From assembly GCF_900163665.1 (NCBI RefSeq), contig NZ_FUIA01000018.1, forward strand, positions 118,721-182,720: a stretch of 64,000 bases of DNA. Reading direction: 5' to 3'. This document shows positions 1 to 8,800 of this stretch, piece by piece. The first letter of the stretch is position 1. Each line of letters begins with the position of its first letter. Source of the stretch: Frigoribacterium sp. JB110 (GTDB lineage: Bacteria; Actinomycetota; Actinomycetes; Actinomycetales; Microbacteriaceae). The position numbers and the translations under genes are program-made. The notes below the pieces were generated by a model. That model had not been told where the DNA came from, ran no database searches, and saw only the letters and a program-made list of their open reading frames with translations.

Positions 1-548
1 CGGTCTCGATCACGGCCGACGAAGGCATCCGGCCCGAGACCACATCCGAGACGCTCGCCCGACTGCGCCCGGCCTTCGCCGCGGACGGCACGATCACAGC
101 GGGCAACGCGTCGCAGATCTCCGACGGCGCCGCGGCCGTGGTCGTCACCACGCGTGCCCACGCCGAGGCGAAGAGCTGGGACGTGCTCGCGACACTCGGC
201 GCGAACGGCCAGACCGCAGGCCCCGACAACTCGCTGCAGGCCCAGCCCGCCCAGGCGATCGCACGCGCCCTCGACAAGCAGGGCATCACGGCGAGAGACC
301 TCGACGTCGTCGAGATCAACGAGGCGTTCGGCGCTGTCGTGGCCCAGTCGCAGCGCGAGCTCGGGCTGAGCGACGACGCGGTCAACCCGAACGGCGGCGG
401 CATCGCCCTCGGCCACCCCATCGGCGCTTCGGGCGCCCGCCTGGTCGTCACTGCCGTGCACGAACTCGCCGCCCGCGGCGGCGGCACCGCGGCCGTCGCG
501 CTCTGCGGCGGAGGCGGTCAGGGCGACGCGCTCATCCTGACGCGCTGA
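1..548 (+). CDS. Thiolase (acetyl-CoA acyltransferase), 5' end cut by window
   Basis: C-terminal part of a thiolase, which makes or cleaves 3-ketoacyl-CoA with CoA. The frame is open from base 3, so the N-terminal half with the acyl-accepting cysteine lies outside the window. Visible are the NASQISDGAA stretch, INEAF, the GHPIGASGAR block with the catalytic His, and the CGGGGQGDA block near the end with the second catalytic Cys. The nearby pca genes make a 3-oxoadipyl-CoA thiolase (PcaF) possible. It is on the opposite strand and separated from them by three unrelated genes, so only the family is claimed. Confidence 0.9.
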   Translation, partial: VSITADEGIRPETTSETLARLRPAFAADGTITAGNASQISDGAAAVVVTTRAHAEAKSWDVLATLGANGQTAGPDNSLQAQPAQAIARALDKQGITARDLDVVEINEAFGAVVAQSQRELGLSDDAVNPNGGGIALGHPIGASGARLVVTAVHELAARGGGTAAVALCGGGGQGDALILTR

Positions 549-671
549 GACGGGCGTCGGCGGCCCTCCCGCGCCGCGATCACCCGCCTCACCGGCGTCG
601 AGGTCACCGCACGCTGACCCACGCTCCGTAGACTCGGCTCGACGACAGTCGGTGAGCGCGAGGGAGGCGAC

Positions 672-1400
672 GTGACGGCACGCACGTGGTTCGCCGCGGT
701 CAGGTTCGCGGCGGCGGCCACCTGCATCGCGGCGCTCGTGCACCGTCTGTTCTGGGGCCTGGGCTCACAGACGATCGCCGGGCAGAACTTCTTCGCCTAC
801 CTCACGATCCAGTCGAACATCGCATTCACGGCAGTCGCCATCACCGCGGGCCTTGTCGCCCTGCGTCGTCCGGTCGATCCGCGCTGGCTCACCGACATCC
901 GGACCATCGTGCTCAGCTGGACGATCACCGCCGGGCTCGTCTTCGCCCTGCTGATGTGGCAGGCGGGGCTGCGCGGCATCCCGATGACGGTGCCGTGGTC
1001 CGACGTGGTGCTGCATTTCGGGCTGCCGGTGCTCACGATCGCGGCATGGATCTTCGGGCCAGGACGCCCCAAAGCGCGCTGGTGGCTGATCCCGTGGGTG
1101 CTGCTGTTCCCGGTGGTGTGGGGACTGTTCACGATGTGGCGCGGCGCGTTCATCGGCTGGTACCCGTACTATTTCCTCGACCTGCGACAGGTGTCGGGCA
1201 TCGGCGAGTTCCTGCTCACCAGTCTCTTCGCTTTGGCGGTGTTCGCGGGGGTCGCGAGCGGCCTGATCGGCATCAGCAAGGTGCACCAGACGGTCCCGGA
1301 TAAGCGGATCGCTCCGGATGGACGGAGTCGCCCCAGCCCGGATCAGGACTCGTCGGCAGGCGCCTCGGCGAAGAACGCCAGCGAGTCGACAGCGGCCTGA
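672..1400 (+). CDS. Pr6Pr-type multi-spanning membrane protein
   Basis: A 242-residue integral membrane protein with about six hydrophobic helices, roughly residues 8-28, 42-62, 80-100, 110-130, 137-157 and 178-200, and a hydrophilic tail. The layout and the FFAYLTIQSN segment after helix 1 match the Pr6Pr (FAR-17a/AIG1-like) family, whose function is unknown. The GTG start is chosen because GGGAGG lies a few bases upstream. The last 58 bases overlap the 3' end of the convergent amine oxidase gene, and the tail from about residue 205 is low-complexity, so the C-terminus may be recent. Confidence 0.75.
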   Translation: MTARTWFAAVRFAAAATCIAALVHRLFWGLGSQTIAGQNFFAYLTIQSNIAFTAVAITAGLVALRRPVDPRWLTDIRTIVLSWTITAGLVFALLMWQAGLRGIPMTVPWSDVVLHFGLPVLTIAAWIFGPGRPKARWWLIPWVLLFPVVWGLFTMWRGAFIGWYPYYFLDLRQVSGIGEFLLTSLFALAVFAGVASGLIGISKVHQTVPDKRIAPDGRSRPSPDQDSSAGASAKNASESTAA

Positions 1401-2716
1401 GCGGCCTCGTCGTCGCTCATCTCCGCGAATGCGCGCGCGGCGTCACCGCCGATCAGCCCGACGAGGATCGGCTCGCCCGTCGACGGCTGCAGGTTGATCC
1501 AGGTGCGCACGGCGGCATCGCCGTCGACGACATGCCACAGCGCCTCGCTCGCCTGCCAGAAGGGTTCGTCGAACCTCAGCCACACGGTCTCGACGGCACC
1601 AGAGGCGACCGAATCGATTGCGGTGCGGTACGGGAACGGCAGCGCCGGTTCGAACTCGATCGAGCCGTGGCGCAGCACGCCGATCGGCGTCGTCAGGATG
1701 ACGCGATCGGCCGAGAGCGCCTCCCCCGTCGACAGGCGCAGGCTCACGCCGTCGCGATCGTAGGCGACGCCGAGCACGGTCGTCTGGAGCGAGATCGTGA
1801 GGTCGTCGACGGCCTCGTCGACCACGGCACCGAGATCGCCGGAGAGCGCGACCGGCTCATCCGGGATCGTCGGCGGATACCACGACGACAGCTCGGCCGC
1901 CTCGGCCCCGGACCTGTCGGTCAGGTAGGCCAGCGCTGCAACGAGCTCCGCGCTCTCGACATCCGCCCCGGATTCGACGAGCGCATCGCTCAGCGCCGCA
2001 TCGGCGCTGAGCTCCGCCGCCCGATCGATCGCAGCGCGCACGGGGTCGAGCGGCGGCACGTCGGCTGCGCCCTCCGGACCGCGGGCCGTCTCCCCCTCGA
2101 GTTCGTGAGTGACGATGCCCTGCTGGGCGAGGCTCTGGTGCAGTGCCTCGGCGTCGGAGTCGGTGAGCCACGTGCCCAGCTGCGGCGCCACGGGCCAGTC
2201 GTCGAGATCGACGGTGCGGATGCGGCCGCCCGTGCGGTCGCGCCCCTCGATCACGGTGACGTCGAGCCCGGCGTCGGCGAGGAAGCGCGCCGCTCTGGCT
2301 CCCGCGATCCCGGCGCCGACGACCATCACGCGCTCACCAGGTGAAGCGGTGTCGGCGACGAGGGCTGCGGCACGCAAGCCGTCGCTCGACGCTCCCTGCA
2401 TCGTGCCGATCGGGCTGCCCAGCCCGTCGCCTGCGAAGAACACACGGTTCTGGATCGGCTCCGCGAGGACCGCTCTGTCGGCCTCGCCCGAGCCGGCCGG
2501 CACGAAGGCACGCGCACCGCGGGAGTGCGGATCGGTCGTCCACTCGCTGCGCACGAAGCCGGCGGGAGCCGGGACATCCTGCGACGGCGTCGGCGTGACA
2601 TCCGGCTCTGTCGGCGTCGGATCCGGATCCGGCCCCTCCGACACACAGGACGCGAGCAGCATCGCGACGGCGCCGGAACCGGCGCCGACGAGCAGCGAGC
2701 GTCGCGTGATCCTCAT
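1343..2716 (-). CDS. Lipoprotein flavin amine oxidase with apparently permuted domain order
   Basis: A 457-residue FAD enzyme of the monoamine oxidase family, expected to oxidise an amine outside the cytoplasmic membrane. Residues 1-24 are a twin-arginine lipoprotein signal (TRRSLL, lipobox ending at Cys24), followed by a Pro/Thr linker. The FAD motif GAGIAG is at 134-139, with Glu157 for the ribose and RTGGR just after. The segment that normally closes the family (W..DP.SRG, LAEP, FFAGD, GTMQGA.SDGLRAA) lies at about 59-117, before the Rossmann motif. The protein ends where that segment would usually begin. This looks like a circular permutation. The substrate is unknown. It is downstream of the lamin-tail gene behind a terminator. 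Confidence 0.85.
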   Translation of the reverse strand: MRITRRSLLVGAGSGAVAMLLASCVSEGPDPDPTPTEPDVTPTPSQDVPAPAGFVRSEWTTDPHSRGARAFVPAGSGEADRAVLAEPIQNRVFFAGDGLGSPIGTMQGASSDGLRAAALVADTASPGERVMVVGAGIAGARAARFLADAGLDVTVIEGRDRTGGRIRTVDLDDWPVAPQLGTWLTDSDAEALHQSLAQQGIVTHELEGETARGPEGAADVPPLDPVRAAIDRAAELSADAALSDALVESGADVESAELVAALAYLTDRSGAEAAELSSWYPPTIPDEPVALSGDLGAVVDEAVDDLTISLQTTVLGVAYDRDGVSLRLSTGEALSADRVILTTPIGVLRHGSIEFEPALPFPYRTAIDSVASGAVETVWLRFDEPFWQASEALWHVVDGDAAVRTWINLQPSTGEPILVGLIGGDAARAFAEMSDDEAAQAAVDSLAFFAEAPADES

Positions 2717-2756
2717 GTCCGGTCAGCCTATCTCGCGCCGGAGCACGTGTGCACAG

Positions 2757-2813
2757 CGCGGATGCGGAGCTGTCGCAGTTCCCCCGAACCCTGGCGACGG
2801 CCCCGCATCCGCG
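2757..2813 (-). terminator. Long hairpin after the lamin-tail protein gene
   Basis: The arms 2757-2775 and 2795-2813 can pair over 19 positions with one mismatch and one G-U pair, leaving a 19-base loop. It starts 15 bases past the stop codon of the upstream minus-strand gene, so it probably ends that transcript. No clear T-run follows. Confidence 0.6.
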
Positions 2814-2828
2814 GATCTGTCTCGCGCG

Positions 2829-5093
2829 CTATGCGCGCACCGCGCGGCGCAGCACCAGCGCTCCGCCGAGGAGCACGAGCGCCGCGGCCGCGATGGGCAG
2901 CACGGGCGAGAACTCCGCTCCGGTCACGGCGAGCTCGCCATCCGCATCGGCCGCCGCGACGATCTCGATCGGCGCAGAGCCGATCGTCGTGCCGTCGGCC
3001 GCCCGCACGACGATGCTGTGCTCGCCGAGCTCAGCGTCATCCGGGATCGTCGCCTGGATCGTCGCGTCTGCGGCGACCGTGCCGGTCACCAGACGCTGCG
3101 GCTCCGAGTGCAGCCACACGGCGACCTCTTCGCCTTCGCGGCCGGCGACCGTGACGCTGATCGTCTCGCCGCGCTCGGCCGAGGTCTGAACACTGACCGC
3201 GCCGTCCTGGTCGCTGTCGGCGTCGTCGCTGTCCTCGTTGCCGCCGTCGTCGCTGCCGGCGTCATCGCCGTCTCCGTCGCCGCCCGGAGTGCAGTCGCTT
3301 CCGGCCGATGTGCGCAGCGAGACGCCCTCGTGGGCGGAGTCGGACATCCACTGCACCGTCGGCACCGTCTCGGCCGCCTGGTCGCACCAGGTCATCGCGA
3401 CGCCCTCGTTCGTGTACGACGGGTCCATGCCGGCCGGCGCCGCGTACTCGTCGACGCGCTCGAAGGCGCCGTCCGCGATCCGGAACTCCGCTGAGCGGTT
3501 GTCGCACTCCTCGTCGCACTGTGCGAACAGCTGGTTGCCGCCTGCACGCCAGTCCAGGCCCATCACAGAGGCCACGGCCTCGCTCGGTGCGATCGTCTGC
3601 AGCTCGGTGATGCTGCCGTCCGCCTCGAGAACGACGACGTGGATGCTGCCGGTCTGCTCGATGCCGACGGTGAAGATGCCGCCGAAGTGCTCACCGTATG
3701 CCGACGGGTCGTAGTCGAGCCCCGCCGCGAGCGCATCGGCGTCGGAGATCCACTCGATCGCCTCGGCGCCGCCGTTCGCGCCGAGTGCGCCCGTGAGCTC
3801 CGCGAGGTTCCACTCGTCGGTCGCCGCGACGGCGCCGGGCTCGCCCAGCTCGAAGCGCAGGACTGACGGACGACTCACGTCTCCTTCGTCATTGTTGCGC
3901 TCCGTGGCGAGGTAGATCGCGTCGTCTGCGACCGTGATGCCCTCGCCGTCCGGGGTGCCGGTGCCGTCAGGGTAGCTCGGCTGCCAGGTCGCGTCGACCG
4001 TGTACGTCTCGGGGCCGCCGGCCAGGCGCGAGATCTCACCTGCATCGTTGTTCACCGCGTACACCGTGCCGTCGGGCGCGACGTCGATGCCCGACATGTC
4101 ATCGCCCCAGGTGCCGGCTGCGACCGCGTCGGTCACCTCGTCATTGTACGGCCACGGCGAGACCTCGATCTCCGGCTGAACGACCTCGGAGCAGTTGTTG
4201 GCGAGCTCGAACGTGCCCTCGCCTGACTCGGTGAACTCACCCGTCATGTCGGGGCAGCGCGCCAGCGTCGTCGACGCGTGCTCGGTCCACTCGACCTCGT
4301 CGACGAGCAGGCCTGCGGCATCGCGCACCGTGACGCTGTCGCCGCCGCCGAGGCCGAAGTTCGGCTCGGTGAGAACGCCCAGGTATCCGCCTGACTCGAT
4401 TTCGGTTCCCTCGGCGAGCACAACCGGGTCGTGCGACGCCTTGTTGTCGATCAGCGTCCATCCGGACACGTCGACGGAGTTGTTCTCGTCGGTGTTGGCG
4501 AGCTCCACCCAGTCACCTCGGGCGTCGCCGTTCGACTCGATCTCGTTGATGACGACAGGCGCATCGCTCGGCACATCCGGCTCGTCCTGCTCCTCTTCGC
4601 GCACGACGTTCGCCTCCCCGGGGGTCGGCTCGGTCTCGACGAAGTCGCCTGTGCCGTCGGGCAGCCTGCCCTCGCTCGCCGCATGCTCGGTCCACTCGTA
4701 GCTGTCGACTGGCTGCTCCTCGGCGGTGAAGAGGCGTGCCATGTCGTTCTTGCCGAGGCCGAAACCGTCCTCGAACGACTTCGGCTCGATCACGAAGTAC
4801 TCGCCGGGAGCGACGGTGGTGCCGTCAGCGACCGCGACCGCGTGCTCGTCGTCGTCGTCGCGCAGGATCCATCCGGAGATGTCGACGGGCTCTGCACCGA
4901 CGTTGGTCAGCTCGACGAAGTCGGGAGCGTCGGTGCTGCTCGTGGACTGGACCTCGTTGATCACGATGTCGGTTTCGGCGGCGGCAGCTGCAGGGGCCGC
5001 GACGGCGAGGCCGCAGCCGAGAACGGCGACAGCAGTCGCCGCGAGGAGGGAGCGCTTGGCGGGGAGTGAGGTTCGGGTTGACACCCTCGCCAT
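2829..5093 (-). CDS. Surface protein with two lamin-tail domains, beta-propeller-like region and LAVTG anchor
   Basis: A 754-residue secreted protein. Residues 1-39 are a Sec signal peptide ending in a run of alanines. Two lamin-tail (LTD) domains follow at about 41-160 and 178-300; each opens with VINE and has the (S)GW turn. A region at about 310-600 with repeated DG and GITV/GLDW turns looks like a beta-propeller. An acidic Asp/Ser/Gly linker and an Ig-like segment precede the anchor: LAVTG at 721-725, an 18-residue hydrophobic helix and RRAVRA. LAxTG is the form used by actinobacterial class E sortases. The start at MARVS is chosen because it begins the signal peptide; the open frame runs further up without coding character. 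Binding to DNA or nucleotides is only a guess for bacterial LTDs. Confidence 0.85.
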   Translation of the reverse strand: MARVSTRTSLPAKRSLLAATAVAVLGCGLAVAAPAAAAAETDIVINEVQSTSSTDAPDFVELTNVGAEPVDISGWILRDDDDEHAVAVADGTTVAPGEYFVIEPKSFEDGFGLGKNDMARLFTAEEQPVDSYEWTEHAASEGRLPDGTGDFVETEPTPGEANVVREEEQDEPDVPSDAPVVINEIESNGDARGDWVELANTDENNSVDVSGWTLIDNKASHDPVVLAEGTEIESGGYLGVLTEPNFGLGGGDSVTVRDAAGLLVDEVEWTEHASTTLARCPDMTGEFTESGEGTFELANNCSEVVQPEIEVSPWPYNDEVTDAVAAGTWGDDMSGIDVAPDGTVYAVNNDAGEISRLAGGPETYTVDATWQPSYPDGTGTPDGEGITVADDAIYLATERNNDEGDVSRPSVLRFELGEPGAVAATDEWNLAELTGALGANGGAEAIEWISDADALAAGLDYDPSAYGEHFGGIFTVGIEQTGSIHVVVLEADGSITELQTIAPSEAVASVMGLDWRAGGNQLFAQCDEECDNRSAEFRIADGAFERVDEYAAPAGMDPSYTNEGVAMTWCDQAAETVPTVQWMSDSAHEGVSLRTSAGSDCTPGGDGDGDDAGSDDGGNEDSDDADSDQDGAVSVQTSAERGETISVTVAGREGEEVAVWLHSEPQRLVTGTVAADATIQATIPDDAELGEHSIVVRAADGTTIGSAPIEIVAAADADGELAVTGAEFSPVLPIAAAALVLLGGALVLRRAVRA

Positions 5094-5279
5094 GGTGCGG
5101 CATCGGCATGACACGACGACCGGCTCGACGTGAACCTCGGATGAACATGGGGCGAACGCCCGCCCGTTCCAGTGGGGTGGATAGGAGGTGAGAGCGGGCG
5201 CTCGCAGTGCACACCGGGCGGGACTGACAACCGCCGAGCGCGCGTCCCGCGTCGACACGCGACGCGCTTCGACACTCCC

Positions 5280-5327
5280 GCCGCCGGATACCGGCGACGT
5301 TTCACCGTGATGACGATCGTGTGAAAC
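5280..5327 (-). terminator. Inverted repeats after pcaC
   Basis: The 257-base gap between the lamin-tail gene and pcaC holds two inverted repeats. One is an 8-base hairpin with one mismatch (5280-5287 with 5291-5298). The other is GTTTCAC/GTGAAAC (5299-5305 and 5321-5327) with a 15-base spacer. They lie 24-71 bases past the pcaC stop and could end the pca transcript or bind a regulator of the lamin-tail gene. No T-run is present. Confidence 0.3.
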
Positions 5328-5350
5328 CGAAGTGCGCCGCCGCGCAGGCG

Positions 5351-5773
5351 TCAGTCGGCTTCGTAGACCTCGCTCGCGATGCGGAATGCGGTGTTCGCGG
5401 CAGGCACGCCGCAGTAGATCGCCGACTGCAGGATGACCTCTTTGACCTCGTCGACCGTGAGACCGTTGCGCAGGGCGGCGCGCAGGTGCATGGCGAGCTC
5501 TTCGTGATGGCCGTGCGCGATCAGCGCGGTGATCACGGCGATCGAGCGATCGCGCCGAGCCAGACCGGGGCGCTGCCAGACGTCGCCCCATGCGACGCGC
5601 GTGATGAAGTCCTGGAAGTCGGCCGTCAGCTCAGTCTGATTCCGGATGGAACGGTCGACGTGTTCGTCCGAGAGCACCTCGCGGCGCACGCTCATGCCGT
5701 TGTGCCAGCGCTCACCGTCCTCGAGGCCGTCACCGGTGGGGCGCTCGCCGATGCGGTCGTCGTTCTCGGTCAT
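5351..5773 (-). CDS. pcaC: 4-carboxymuconolactone decarboxylase
   Basis: A 140-residue CMD/AhpD-fold protein that removes CO2 from gamma-carboxymuconolactone to give 3-oxoadipate enol-lactone. The family motifs are RREVLSDEHVDRS near the N-terminus, ITRVAWGDVWQRPGL in the middle, AHGHHEELAMHLRAA, then EVILQSAIYCGVPAAN near the end. Length is normal for a stand-alone PcaC; many actinobacteria instead fuse it to PcaD as PcaL. The ATG overlaps the pcaD stop codon (ATGA), so the two are translationally coupled. It is the last gene of pcaHGBDC. Confidence 0.93.
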   Translation of the reverse strand: MTENDDRIGERPTGDGLEDGERWHNGMSVRREVLSDEHVDRSIRNQTELTADFQDFITRVAWGDVWQRPGLARRDRSIAVITALIAHGHHEELAMHLRAALRNGLTVDEVKEVILQSAIYCGVPAANTAFRIASEVYEAD

Positions 5774-6543
5774 CGGTTCTCCTCGAAGAAGCGGATCAGT
5801 TCGTCTGCGACCTCGGCGGGCTTCTCGGCCGGGGCGAGGTGGCTGGCCCCGTCGATCCGCACGATGCGGCCGTTCGCCACGGCGCCAGCGATGATCTCCT
5901 GGTCGTCGAGCGTCGAGACTGCGTCGTGCTCGCCGTACATCGCCAGCACCGGCGTTGCGGCTCCGACCAACGCCTCGCGAACGTCGAATGCGGCGAGCGC
6001 CTCGCAGCACAGCGCGTAGCTGCTGTCATCGGCGTCGGAGAGGTTGTGCAGCAGCCTGCCCGTGATGTCGGGGCGGGCGGCGATCGAGCCCGGTGCGAAC
6101 CAGCGCTCGGCCGAACCGCGCACCAGCACGGGCGTGCCCTGCGAGCGCACCTGGGCGGCGCGCTCGGCCCAGGCGTCGGGAGTTCCGAACTTCGGGCTGG
6201 AGCACACGATGGCCGCCGCCGTGAGCAGGTCGGGGTGCCGGATCACGAGCTGCTGGCCCACAGAACCGCCGAGCGAGACTCCTGCATAGAACACCTGGCC
6301 GAACCCGGCGACCCGCTCGACCAGCGCGTCGGCGAGGTCCTCGGTGGTGAACGGCTCGGATGCCGGCTTCGACGCGCCGTGGCCGGGCAGATCCCAGAGC
6401 GCAACCCGGTAGCGCTGCTGCAGCGCGGGCACAACGTCTTCCCAGAGAGTCGCTGATGAGGTGCCGAGCGACGGGCCCAACACGACGACGGGTGCGCCGT
6501 CGGCGCCCTCGGGCTCGGTGACGGCGAGGTCGGGAAGAGTCAT
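5770..6543 (-). CDS. pcaD: 3-oxoadipate enol-lactonase
   Basis: A 257-residue alpha/beta hydrolase that opens 3-oxoadipate enol-lactone to 3-oxoadipate. The triad can be placed at Ser90 in AGVSLGG, Asp207 in GEHD and His235 in GASHL; the oxyanion-side motif is LGPSLGT at 22-28. It overlaps pcaB by 4 bases upstream and pcaC by 4 bases downstream. Position between pcaB and pcaC makes the assignment firm. No pcaIJ or clear pcaF is in the window, so 3-oxoadipate must be handled by genes elsewhere. Confidence 0.93.
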   Translation of the reverse strand: MTLPDLAVTEPEGADGAPVVVLGPSLGTSSATLWEDVVPALQQRYRVALWDLPGHGASKPASEPFTTEDLADALVERVAGFGQVFYAGVSLGGSVGQQLVIRHPDLLTAAAIVCSSPKFGTPDAWAERAAQVRSQGTPVLVRGSAERWFAPGSIAARPDITGRLLHNLSDADDSSYALCCEALAAFDVREALVGAATPVLAMYGEHDAVSTLDDQEIIAGAVANGRIVRIDGASHLAPAEKPAEVADELIRFFEENR

Positions 6544-8069
6544 CCGGTGCTCCTGTTCTCGTTGCCTGTGATGCGGTCGACGAACTCGCCGGCCAGGCCC
6601 GTGTAGTTCGCGGGGTCGAGCAGCTCGGCGGGGTCCTCCCCCGCGCCGCGGACGAGCTCGGCGAGGTCGCCGCCCGCGGCGACGCCCGCCACGATCTCAG
6701 CGGCTCGCTCCTTGCCGAGCACGGCGCTGAGGCGCTCGGAGACGATGAGCCCGCCGGTCGCACCGAGGGTGCGGGCGACGTCGATCTCATTCACACGCAG
6801 GCCCTCGACCAGGTCGGCTCCGTGGTTCGCCGCCCCGAGCGCGGCGCGCAGCAGGTCCCGCAGCGCGGGCCACTCGGCGTGCCAGGCGCCGTCGGGGCGC
6901 TCGTCGGCCGCAAGGCCGGCGGCCAGGTGCAGGGTCGCGGCCAGCTGCGGCGCACGGATGGCGGCCGAGCGGATGAGCACGGAGCGGGTCGGGTTCTGCT
7001 TCTGCGGCATGGCGGACGAGCCGCCTCCCGAGGGCTCGGCGAGTTCGGCGATCTCGGTGCGGCTGGCGGTGGCGACGTCGGTCGCGACCTTGCCGAGCGC
7101 AGCGACCGCCTGGGCGAGCGCGTCGCCCAGCTCGGTGACGGGCCAGCGGCTCGTGTGCCACGGGACGTCGTTGCGGGCCAGGCCGAGGGCATCGGCGTAG
7201 GCGTCTCGGACGGCGAGGGCGTCGTCGATCGCGTCGCGAGCAGCTCCGGCACCCTGCCCAGCCGAGTACGAACCGTCGTCGGCATCCCCAGAGCGGCGGA
7301 AGAACTCCACGGTCGCGGCGAGCGTGCCGCCGGCGCCGCCCAGCTGGGCCGGCAGCCGCAGCGCCCGCAGCCGCTCGGCAGCGCGCTCGATGCCGGAGAA
7401 CCAGTTCGCGGCGCGCAGGCCGATGGTGGTGGGCACCGCGTGCTGAGTCAGGGTGCGGCCGGCGGCTACGACATCGCGGTGGCGCGCGGCGAAGGCGCCC
7501 AGAGCCGCGGCCGCCCGGTCGAGGTCGACGAGCAGCCCTTCGACGGCGTCCCGGGCGACGAGCATGAGCGCCGTGTCGAGGATGTCCTGGCTGGTGGCGC
7601 CCCGATGCACCCACTCCCTGAGGCCATCCGGAGCCCCGGCGCGCAGCGCCTTGACGAGCGGGATGACCGGGTTGCCGCCCGCGACGGCATCGCGGGCGAG
7701 CCGCGCCGGGTCGATCGCGACGGCGTGCAGCGCGTCGGCGGCGTCCGCCGCGCGTCGCAGCTTCTCTGCCTCGGCGGAGCCCGCCCCCGGCGCAGCAGAC
7801 TGCGCGACGGCGTCAGCGTATGCGCGCACGAGGGCGACCTCTGCCTCGACCAGCGCGCGCAACACGGCGCCGTCTGAGACGAGATCGTCTCGGCCAGCAG
7901 ACACAGGGCTCAGCAGCCCCGCGTCGAAGCCAGCCGCTGGTTCGGATCGTTCGCTCACCTGATCGACGCTAGCCGGTTCTGCTGGACGGGGCGAGCCGTT
8001 GCCCCGCATCGAGGGCTCTGCCGCCCCCGCGCCGTCGGTCAGCGACGTGCGGGGCGCCCCATCACTCAT
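6540..8069 (-). CDS. pcaB: 3-carboxy-cis,cis-muconate cycloisomerase
   Basis: Fumarase/aspartase superfamily enzyme that lactonises 3-carboxymuconate to gamma-carboxymuconolactone. The superfamily signature GGGSSAMPQKQNP is clear, as are the HRGATSQDILDTA and TLTQHAVPTT stretches. The start is not certain. ATG at 8069 has a good GAAGGG ribosome site but adds about 37 disordered residues. GTG at 7958 (VSERSEP) would give a protein of more usual length, about 470 residues, with only a weak site. A gap of 171 bases separates it from pcaG, the only sizeable gap in the operon. Confidence 0.9.
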   Translation of the reverse strand: MSDGAPRTSLTDGAGAAEPSMRGNGSPRPAEPASVDQVSERSEPAAGFDAGLLSPVSAGRDDLVSDGAVLRALVEAEVALVRAYADAVAQSAAPGAGSAEAEKLRRAADAADALHAVAIDPARLARDAVAGGNPVIPLVKALRAGAPDGLREWVHRGATSQDILDTALMLVARDAVEGLLVDLDRAAAALGAFAARHRDVVAAGRTLTQHAVPTTIGLRAANWFSGIERAAERLRALRLPAQLGGAGGTLAATVEFFRRSGDADDGSYSAGQGAGAARDAIDDALAVRDAYADALGLARNDVPWHTSRWPVTELGDALAQAVAALGKVATDVATASRTEIAELAEPSGGGSSAMPQKQNPTRSVLIRSAAIRAPQLAATLHLAAGLAADERPDGAWHAEWPALRDLLRAALGAANHGADLVEGLRVNEIDVARTLGATGGLIVSERLSAVLGKERAAEIVAGVAAGGDLAELVRGAGEDPAELLDPANYTGLAGEFVDRITGNENRSTG

Positions 8070-8240
8070 GCTGATCCCTTCTCCGGGCGTCGCCATTCGG
8101 AACGTGCTCTCCACCTCGACGCCCCACCCAGATGAGTACGACCGCCCGAAACTCGGCCGGATCCATCCGGATCCCGCTCATCTCGCGCGGTCGTGCTCGT
8201 CTCGGAGACCGCAGGCACGGTGCCAGGTGCCTGCGCCGTC

Positions 8241-8798
8241 TCAGTAGCGCAGGAAGACCGTCTCCTTCTCGCCCTGCAGGTGGATGTCGTGCCGCAGGCT
8301 GCCGTCGGTGGTGCGCTCGGCGACCAGCGTGGTGCGCTCGGCGACCGACAGGGATGACAGCAGCGTGTCCTCAGCGAGCAGCTTCTCGTCATCCGGAAGG
8401 TAGATGCGCGTGTGCAGCTTGTCCGGCAGTCCGCGCGCGAACACGATCGCCGCGAAGAACGGCGCCCTGCCGTCGATCGCGCCGGGGTTGCGCGTCCAGA
8501 AATGGAACTCTCCGGAGTCGTTGGTCATGCATCGACCGAATCCGGTGAAGCTGAAGCCGTCGCGGGCGAGTGCGCCGCGGTCGCGCGGCACCGTGCCGTC
8601 GGTGTCGGCGCCGAAGATCTCGATCAGCCCGTCGGGGATCGGTGCACCTTCAGCGTCGTACAGCGTGCCCTTCACCACGACGGAGCCCGCGCTGTGCGGG
8701 AACGCGATCTCGTTCATCCGGTCGTACTCGAGGCCGAATCGGAAGAACGGACCGATCGTCTGACCGCCCGTGGGCTGCATGGTCTTCTCGTTCGCCAT
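8241..8798 (-). CDS. pcaG: Protocatechuate 3,4-dioxygenase, alpha subunit
   Basis: A 185-residue intradiol dioxygenase subunit. Together with PcaH it opens the protocatechuate ring between the two hydroxyl-bearing carbons. The alpha chain lacks the iron ligands but lines the active site. Motifs seen are QTIGPFF at the N-terminus, PDGLIEIFGAD and GEFHFWTRNPG. The start at MANEK is supported by GAGGAGG upstream and leaves 2 bases after the pcaH stop. An in-frame start 10 codons further up would overlap pcaH and is less likely. Confidence 0.93.
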   Translation of the reverse strand: MANEKTMQPTGGQTIGPFFRFGLEYDRMNEIAFPHSAGSVVVKGTLYDAEGAPIPDGLIEIFGADTDGTVPRDRGALARDGFSFTGFGRCMTNDSGEFHFWTRNPGAIDGRAPFFAAIVFARGLPDKLHTRIYLPDDEKLLAEDTLLSSLSVAERTTLVAERTTDGSLRHDIHLQGEKETVFLRY

Positions 8799-8800
8799 GA

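Noticed and set aside
5094..5591. N-terminal extension of the lamin-tail protein
   Set aside because: The extension runs into pcaC and lacks coding character; the signal peptide starts at 5093.
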